Assembly: GCF_001638985.1 (NCBI RefSeq)
Contig: NW_017265136.1
Location: forward strand, 864,461 to 928,460
Reading direction: 5' to 3'
DNA from: Phycomyces blakesleeanus NRRL 1555(-)
Lineage: Eukaryota; Mucoromycota; Mucoromycetes; Mucorales; Phycomycetaceae
DNA: 64,000 nucleotides
The translations under genes were made by a program, and so were the position numbers. The stretch's first letter is position 1, and the number at the start of each line of letters is the position of its first letter. Below, piece by piece: positions 56,831 through 64,000 of this stretch. Below the pieces are notes generated by a model. It did no database searches, was not told where the DNA came from, and worked only from the letters and a program-made list of their open reading frames with translations.

Positions 56831-59060
56831 TGTAAAAAAAATTAGTAAATACAATTTTCAGTGAGAAAATTCCTAAAACTTCTCGTATGTCTTTGATTTT
56901 TAACAAAGAATAAAACCATGATCATTGACCTAAGCTACAAAGAAAGAAAAAACTAAGCAAATACAAGCATCATTCAAAGAATAATGGGCAACTAAACAAT
57001 GTATACCTGTAACCCATGAATAAGAGTTAAACAACGATCCTTGACACTAATTGTAAAATTATAAGTATTTATAACCATCAGTGAATATATTTACAAAGAG
57101 ACTTGTATACCTACGGCCCATGATGTAGAGCAGAGCCATAAATTTTGGGCTTAGGGATTAAAAGACTAGACAAATAAAAGCGACAGGTATTAACTGCTTA
57201 AAGAGTCATGTATACATATAGCCCAAAATAGGCAGCGGAATATTGATCGTTCGCCCTGTTGGTAAATAGACTAAAAAAAGAAAGCCAACAATAAGTATAT
57301 TTTCAAAAAGAAATATATACCTGTGATCATGAATAAATATTCAAAACTTGATCGTTGGCTTAAAATATAAAAAAAAAAGCTAGACAAAATAATAGTTGAT
57401 AGCTAAATACTAAACGAGACATGTGTATCTCATACCCTGGATGTATGGTGAAACCTTAATCGTTGGTTTTGACTATGTCAAGATAACTAAAAACAACAAC
57501 CAGTAAGTAGATGCTCAATATATATATATATATATACTGGAGAACCTGGACGGGCAACAGAGGCTTTATAGTTTGGCTTTGACTGTGTAAACACTAGAAT
57601 AATCTAATTCATAGTAAGAAAATATTTAAAGAGCTTTGTATACCTGAGGATTTTTATGGAGAGTGAAACCTTGATCGCTGGTCTTTGCCGTAAAAAGTAT
57701 GGGAATATACAGCTTAAAGTAACTAAAGGCTCAAAGAGACTTGTATGTCTATGACTGTAGGAAAATGTCGGAATATTAATCGTTGGTCTTTACTATGAAA
57801 ACACTAGAAAAATACACCTAATAGTAAGTAAATTCTCGGAAATATATATATACCTATGGTTGGAGATGTAGGTCAAAACCGTGACTGTTGACATGAGCTG
57901 TGAAGATTCTGGACATATAAAACAGGATGTAAGTAAATGGTGTAATAAAGATGTATGTCTGTAGCCCTGGATGGAAATCGGAAGCCTAATCGTTGGTATG
58001 AACTGTGAAATTACTAGAAAAATTAAAACTGATAGTAAGAACATATTCCAATAAAAAAAACCTTGTATGTCTATAAGCCTTGATGGAGACTAGAGCCGTG
58101 AGGGCTAGCATAGAATGTAAAAAAGAAAAAGAAAAAAAATTAAATAGATAGAATCAGTAGTAAAGTAATATTTAAATACACTTATATATCTAAGACGTTG
58201 AATTAATAACCGGATCTTGATCGTTGACCAGGACTCTAAAAACGCTTGATAAATGTCATTGGCTGTGAGAAAGTAATCTAAGAATCTTATATACCTTTAC
58301 CCAATAATGTTGAGTGGAAACTTGATAATGACCAAAGACTTGATCAATGGACTTAAATGTGCAAACGCCAGAGAAATTCAGTCAATATTAAAAAAATAAA
58401 AGGTACATGGATATCTTCAACCCTTCCCGGAAAGCTGAAGCTTGATCGTTGGACTCGGATTTAAAATACTAATCAAATATAATCGATAATAAATAAATGT
58501 TCAAAATAAACGGTGATACCTGTGGCTCATGGTTGAGAGTAGGAAATTTATCCCTTGACCTATATATTAAAAGCAATAGGCAATAGCAGCCGGCAGTCCT
58601 AAAAGGGCAATTATACTTGAATATCTGTGAACCTGGGTGGAGACTAAACTCTTGAACCTTGGTGTGGACTATGGTATGACTAGATAAATATGATGGATGA
58701 CAGAAAGATATTCAAAGGAGGGTGTACGCCTGTTACTTCGACGAATAGCAGAAACTTGATCATCAGCGTTGACTGTAAAATTATTAGACAATTTCAACAA
58801 GCAATGATTAACTATTAAAAAAAAAAGCATATATACCTTTTACCCCAGATGAGCAGCGGAATCTCAATTAGTAGCCTTGACTATGAAAAGACTAGACAAA
58901 TATAGCAGACACCAAGCAAATGCTCAAAGAGGTATATATACCAGTAACTCTGCATGAATTATGGAATCTTGGGTGTTGGCCTCAATTGTGAAAAGACTAC
59001 CGAACTAAAGCTGGTAATAGGTAAATACCCAAAGATACTGGTATACCTAACATCACACCA
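56826..59060. repeat. satellite of about 20 diverged units of about 106 bp
   Basis: A recurring series is readable: GACTGTGAAAAGACTAGACA, AATA, a TAGTAAGTAAATATTCAAAG block, then AGACTTGTATACCTGTAGCC, CATGATGGAGAG, GGAA and TTGATCGTTGGT. The TATACCTG anchor, in variants, falls near 57003, 57107, 57212, 57317, 57428, 57535, 57640, 57746, 57850, 57954, 58067, 58186, 58292, 58410, 58517, 58622, 58727, 58838, 58940 and 59042, mostly 103-110 bp apart. Units differ by perhaps a quarter of positions. No open frame runs through. It lies between two convergent CACTA-like pseudogenes. Confidence 0.8.
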
Positions 59061-59124
59061 CTGCAAAAAAAAAACATCCTATAATAAAATCTAAAATATC
59101 TGTAATAGCAGACTTAAATATAAT

Positions 59125-59568
59125 AGGGGATTTCATTATCTCTTCGGATAGAAATTCAGATTATGATTCGTAAAGGGGGTTTTTAAATGGTAAAATGATT
59201 GGCTTAGAAGAACCTGAATAGAATTAAAATGTGTAGATTTAACCTGAAGAAAAAAGCTTTTGGATTGAAATTGAGGATTGCTCATTTTGACGTCTTGAAA
59301 TACTTAAAGCAAGAATTTGTCAATTTATTTGCCTGTCTTACATATTTCTACTTTATATACAAGCTTTAATAAGCAAAATTCCCAATATAAGTGATAGATA
59401 TTAACATAATCGTATATAATAAAGTATCAGGTACAAGAATAAGACGTTTAATTAAAAAGGGGGACTCAATAATTTCCATTTTATAAAAGTTTTCATTGGC
59501 TACATGTTTAAAACCCGCCATCCGAATCCTAATCTGAATTTCTATCCGAAGAGATAATGAAACCCCCT
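59125..59568. mobile_element. 444-bp MITE with about 48-bp TIRs
   Basis: The left end reads AGGGGATTTCATTATCTCTT and then CGGATAGAAATTCAGATTA. The right end is its inverse with two or three differences (AATCTGAATTTCTATCCGAA, GAGATAATGAAACCCCCT). The TIR continues weakly into GATTCG. The flanks are TAATA-like on both sides, so a short AT target duplication is possible. The interior is non-coding. Confidence 0.75.
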
Positions 59569-59599
59569 AATATATATAACTATGTTTTTAGTTTAACAA

Positions 59600-61742
59600 C
59601 CTCATCTTCATCATTGATAAAATTGTGAGAGCAAACTTGGGTAGCAACATTCGTCAGTTGTTGGACAGAAATCTCACCAGCCTGTCTGAGAAACCAGCTC
59701 CCGATGTTGTTGCGTTATGTTTCCCTCCGTGGACCCTAAGAGATGGGCCACAATAAAAATAATAAAAATTATTGTTTATCTCATCTTCACAAACTCAATG
59801 CTGACGATTTATATACAGGTAGTAATTATTTTGTTCTGTCCTTTTTTGTTATCATCATTTATTTTTCTTTTTCTGTTTTAAAAAAGAAAGAAAGGATATT
59901 TATTATTGTTTTTGTTAAGCGTAAAGCTTTTTTGGTAAGGCAATTACCAGTTTTTTTAGACAAGTCCTGTTGTATGATTAGCAATTGCTACTTCTAAAGA
60001 GATTCTATGTATAGGCAAAATTGAATGATAATTTGACGGCGAAGGTGTTGAACCATAAATGGCAACTCCGTCTTTCTCTTTTAATTTATCTGCAAGTAAA
60101 GGAAGTCAGTTGACAAACGCGAATACATGTTGATTATGATGAGTGGAATTGGTTTTATAATATGACTATGTTGGGGGAGGAGTAAAGGAATGAATGGATA
60201 TACTTGATTTGACAAGTCAAGGTTGTTTCTGTACTTCTATCACTGCCAGGAAACAATGATTGCACGTATGATCCGCGGCCAGTCGTTCAATTATTGCCTT
60301 AGTACACTTGGCCAATATTGTTGATTGATTCCAACTTTATAATCTGATCATTGGCAAAGAATAAAGAGGCGGCAGAACTTTGATAATGGACGAGATCGGG
60401 GGTGAGGTATGCAAGTTTGTAGTATTGCAACAAGTAGGGATAATCAATATCACCCATTGAAGAAGGTTTACTAACTGAAAGTGTGAAGGATGTAGACGGG
60501 AGAGGTTCATTGCCAATGATAATAATTCTGGTAGTTTCAGAAGAATCTACAAATGCTTACAAAATTAATGGTGGTTGAACAAGTGTGGAGGAGGCAGGTA
60601 GCGAGGTTAGGACAGGTGTGGATAAACAGACGAGTTTGGAAAAGACAGGAAGAAAGGGAGCTTGAGTGGGACATGTAAGAGCAGAATTGACAAAATCACT
60701 TTTTTATATCTTCAACAAAGCATCTCATAAACGTGGCTTTAAAACTGTCCTTGCCGTTTGTACTGATATTCTTGAGTAGGTCATTGTATCTCTCGAATAT
60801 AAAGAGCCAATAACTGTACACTGGTCCAAAATCTAGAATAGTTTCTCGAAAACGAGGGTTTAGGTGCATGTTACAGGTAAGGATTGTGGCGGTGTAAATC
60901 TTGTTGCATTTTTCACAAAATTGTTCGAGATGTCTATGGGCGGTATTAATATCATCAAATGTAATGCTGGGTATTACGAGGTGACGACATAAATAAAAAA
61001 AATAAATCCAGTTAATGAAATGCAAGGATGGGAGCACATACTTCAACACCAGAGGAGAATACACCAACACCCACGATTTCCACTCGTCTGCTTTCATAAA
61101 TGCAAATTTTCTGCCGATTTTGCTTCTCAATGCAGTAAATCCGCTGGTCTTTCTGACAGCTGGGATGTTGCAGGCAACCATCATCAATGCAGCACGAATC
61201 ACTTCGCCAGCAGGAAACTCGAATGCTGGGACTCTTACTCCACGATGCAGCTGTACAAATTCATCTACCATTGGCTCAAGATAGTTATTTATTTCGTCAG
61301 TTTTGGGCTCCTTGGGACCAGGCAAAAGTCCTACAAGGATAATGTTCTCAGCTTTAAACCACCCACTAAAAGGCAAGTTGTTGGTGATCACGTAGCAAAT
61401 TTCGAATAGCACAATAAATGTTGCGATGAATCTGTGTACATGATTCTCAGGCATACTGCTGTTTGAAAACATATCTACTTTAAAATAGAAAAAAACTAAC
61501 ACTTTTTTTCCTCTTTTTTTTAGGTTTTTTCTTCAATTTTTATACGAACATTCAGTGTTTACCTCTTCAACTTTAATATCATCAATATCTTCGGCATTCT
61601 CATTGCTCTCATGCTCAACGTCAATTTCATTGAAATTTTCATCGACCTCACTGTCGACAGAAACATTGACAAATGACATAGGGGAGATATCAGATGGGTA
61701 AGTCAGACTGACGTGCATGAACTTCCGCAGATCCATATTCAT
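59600..61742 (-). pseudogene. CACTA/Plavaka-like transposase, internally deleted and broken
   Basis: Read from the right: 61742-61533 is an acidic N-terminal segment (FNEIDVEHESNENAEDIDD). 61502-60696 starts SSMPENHVHRFIATFIVLF, then jumps to ENIILVGLLPGPKEPK, NNYLEPMVDEFVQLHRGV and AALMMVACNIPAVRKTSGF. It continues with FDDINTAHRHLEQFCEKC and ILDFGPVYSYWLFIFERYND. These are the LxGLxPGPKEP, ACDxPAxRK and LDFGPVYxFWxFxFERYN signatures of Tnp2-type transposases. C-terminal remnants continue to about 60240 (SSMGDIDYPYLLQYYKLAYL, SAASLFFANDQIIKLESINN) with in-frame stops, and perhaps to 59600 (SWFLRQAGEISVQQLTNVAT). The middle (before ENIILVG, and between RKTSGFT and WKSW) is deleted relative to the family. 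A short minus frame at 62105-61896 may be an upstream piece. Confidence 0.65.
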
Positions 61743-62219
61743 GAATTACAATAGCTACAAATATAGAATATAATACGAGAGTCGTTTTTTTTTATACTCA
61801 AATAAATATGACTTAAAATCTGCATCAACGTTCATTAAATGTGTCTACGCACCTGTGTTAAATATAAAATCTGTTAACATATAAAAACGCAAATTTTATA
61901 CCTTGAATGCCATACACATTTCACTTCTAACGGCATCTTTTAAAGCTACTTTCTTGCTATAACGATGGGAAATTCTCTTTGGTACTAGAGTGTATCCCAT
62001 CATCACTTTTAATGCATTCAGTGCAATGACACTCTTCAAAATTTCGTTCCATTGTAGAAGACACGACAAGTGTGTTTCTTTACCAATGGAATAAAAGGGA
62101 AACAAGTGCTACATGTACTTTATTGACAAAGTCTTTATAATAATAAATAGAATAACTTTTGTTGCTTGTTATATCCGAGCCAATATAATACAGTAAAACT
62201 GTGTTTTCAACTTGTGAAC

Positions 62220-62723
62220 ATGGAAAACTATCCCACATTTTCAATTGTTATCAAACAACTGTGCGCATTGTAATTTCTACCTTTTTTTTCAGTATGATCC
62301 GTTCTCCAACACAAGCAGTTATGACAGCTACGCCATTGAACATTGATGAGGGTACCTTCTCGATATCTAACCGCCCAATTGCTGGAATGGTGCAGAGCTA
62401 CAACCATATGCAGCCTGAAGTAGAGTATGTTTTGTCTTCAGTCATGGAAGAGAAAGCTTGTAGACACCTTTCGTATAAACTTCATAAGGAAAAATCCTTG
62501 CCGGAAAAGTTAGCCGGGCGTAATCGGTTTTCTCGTCGTCGAACAAGAAAGATAAGAGTAAGTATAATCCACGGCTTTTGTTCAAATAATTTTAACATTT
62601 TTTTTTTCTTTTTACAAAGGAGTGTCATTTTTTTATTTAGAATTCCTAATTGTTGATATTATAACACAGATCAAAGAATACTTTAGCAAGTTAAAAGGAC
62701 GGAGAAATGATCAAAAAGAATAA
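62220..62723 (+). CDS. possible small gene, unknown function
   Basis: I do not recognise it. The best-supported coding block is 62294-62557 (MIRSPTQAVMTATPLNIDEG, SYNHMQPEVEYVLSSVMEEK, GRNRFSRRRTRKIR), with a good GTAAGT donor. It can join 62670-62723 (IKEYFSKLKGRRNDQKE, stop) through an ACACAG acceptor, giving 105 residues with a strongly basic C-terminal half. The T-rich CAG just before the first Met could be an acceptor for an upstream exon (62220-62260, MENYPTFSIVIKQ), but that intron would be only 32 nt. The neighbourhood is transposon DNA, so this may be part of an element. Confidence 0.3.
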
Positions 62724-64000
62724 AGGTCATTAGCTTTTCCAAGTGTCCAGCTATTCCAAGAAACGTCGAACTTTTGAAGGAGAAAAAGGTGCGTGTTGTT
62801 GCATAGAATAACACGCGGCAGCAATAAAAAAAAATACAGAGTATATAGTATTTTATTGATTTTTATTCATAGTTTTGAAAGATGTGGGTTGAATCGATAA
62901 AAGATGATGCGGTAGTAATGTCGAGACGGGAAGTAATAAATAAATAGTTATTTTATTTTATTTTACTTTATTTTACAGCCGATTAATGAAATATATATAT
63001 ATACAAAACAATTATTTAATTATATAACCTTGATTGTTTTATCCACGATTTTTTTCGTTGGAAATTGTAATATCGCTCTCTGTAAGTTTATTTTGATAAA
63101 AGCTAAGAAAATGGTGAGCATTGGGTATTAAATATACAGGTATTTTGTCTTTCATACTTTTGATAAAAACAATAAAAATAAATAACGGTTTTTACTATTC
63201 GTTGATAATAGAATTCACTATAATTTTAAATATTTGATAAAGAAGTAATGCTAAAACCAGAGAAAAATAGAGAGATAAATAAAGGCAAACCCTTTCGCAG
63301 TCAAAATAACTCTTATTATAATTATTTATATAAGTAATATAAATCATTCTATTTTTTTATTTTTTCATGACTACTTTTCTAGGCAGTGGGATGACTAGGC
63401 GCTTTTGGATCCCACCCTGGATGTTGTGCGTAGTCAACGCGAAATACGAATGCAGACGATGCACCGGGATGATGCACGCAATACTCTTCTTAATAAACCC
63501 ACTCACCCACAAATTCAGACCTTATCCAAATAACGCTTAATTCTGACAGAATGGCGTCACAAATCTTTTTAAAAAACCAAACGTTGACACTTTTGATTCT
63601 ACCAATCTTGATGACAAGTAAATATGTATTCAATCTGACCAGGGAATTTGGAGATGTCGTCAACTATCCTACCAAAAAAACATAACCCGCACAATTGAGC
63701 TGCGACATTTCTTCTGTTCACTAAAGAACTCCTGGCCAAGCAACGAAATATTCTTCATCTTCTGAATGCAAATGTTTACCAGCACATTCTCACCAAGTGA
63801 AATACTCCCCACGCCGCAGAAAAAAAAAGTATTCTGGTAAGCCTTGACATAGAATTTGAATAGCCATTAAGAGTAATCATACTTCATCGTATTCAAATGT
63901 TGTAACTTCAATGGCATGGTAGTTGGTGGCGACGCCTTAGTTCCGATTACATTGTACCATAGGCTGTTGACGACTTGCTGGAACATCGGGAGGCCGAATG
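62724..64000. other. intergenic, probable transposon relics at the right edge
   Basis: AT-rich to about 63350. From 63395 to 63533 the plus strand reads LLDPTLDVVRSQREIRMQTM and DDARNTLLNKPTHPQIQT after an in-frame stop, and the minus strand of 63660-64000 reads weakly (GLPMFQQVVNSLWYNVIGT; LGENVLVNICIQKMKNISLL). GC content is higher than the surroundings. Both look like decayed mobile-element DNA but I cannot name the family. Confidence 0.35.

Noticed and set aside
56840..59060. Repeat array as a CRISPR-like or protein-coding repeat
   Set aside because: The whole 106-bp unit is repeated with no unique spacers, it is highly diverged, and no frame stays open; this is eukaryotic DNA.

Overview
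The window is nuclear DNA of a fungus, most likely an early-diverging filamentous one (Mucoromycota, Mucorales-like). It is AT-rich, with short spliceosomal introns in most genes, single-copy eukaryotic housekeeping genes, and a heavy load of PIF/Harbinger-type and CACTA/Plavaka-like DNA transposons. I did not run any search. Family calls rest on reading the translated exons, and splice sites were placed by hand so that conserved motifs join in frame. The species is inference only.

Layout. (1) 1-5.85 kb, gene-dense: the 5' part of an APE2/Apn2-type AP endonuclease (-), a small Ser/Pro-rich protein with a spliced N-terminal myristoylation-type exon (-), NAA38/LSMD1 (-), and the Hsp90 co-chaperone AHA1 (+) with a 6-nt microexon. 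(2) 7.4-20.0 kb: a giant, nearly perfect inverted repeat (left arm about 5.5 kb, right arm interrupted by an 842-N gap, spacer about 3.5 kb). It is packed with T-rich tandem arrays and a 47-bp minisatellite and has no recognisable intact gene. (3) 20.9-28.5 kb: a SANT/NAM-like relic, then the seven-exon UTP10/HEATR1 gene (-). (4) 28.5-34 kb: gene-poor, with a G-quadruplex-type C tract, a frameshifted gene of unknown family, and a LINE reverse-transcriptase relic inside 90-bp terminal inverted repeats around a 100-N gap. (5) 34.1-46.1 kb, gene-dense: a PH-domain protein (+), a 13-exon Unc13/Munc13-like gene with a C2 domain (-), mitochondrial NFU1 (+), and prefoldin subunit 4 (-). (6) 47-64 kb, transposon-dense: two Harbinger elements in inverted orientation around a 238-bp palindromic MITE, two convergent CACTA/Plavaka-like pseudogenes, an approximately 106-bp satellite of about 20 diverged units between them, and a 444-bp MITE.

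The housekeeping genes do not form one pathway. They cover DNA repair (APN2), N-terminal acetylation (NAA38), chaperone function (AHA1, PFD4), rRNA processing (UTP10), vesicle priming (UNC13) and Fe-S assembly (NFU1). The most unusual structures are the Harbinger pair, in which each copy keeps intact the gene that is broken in the other, the 12.6-kb inverted repeat, the 106-bp satellite, the AHA1 microexon and three GC-AG introns with an identical GCAAGT donor.
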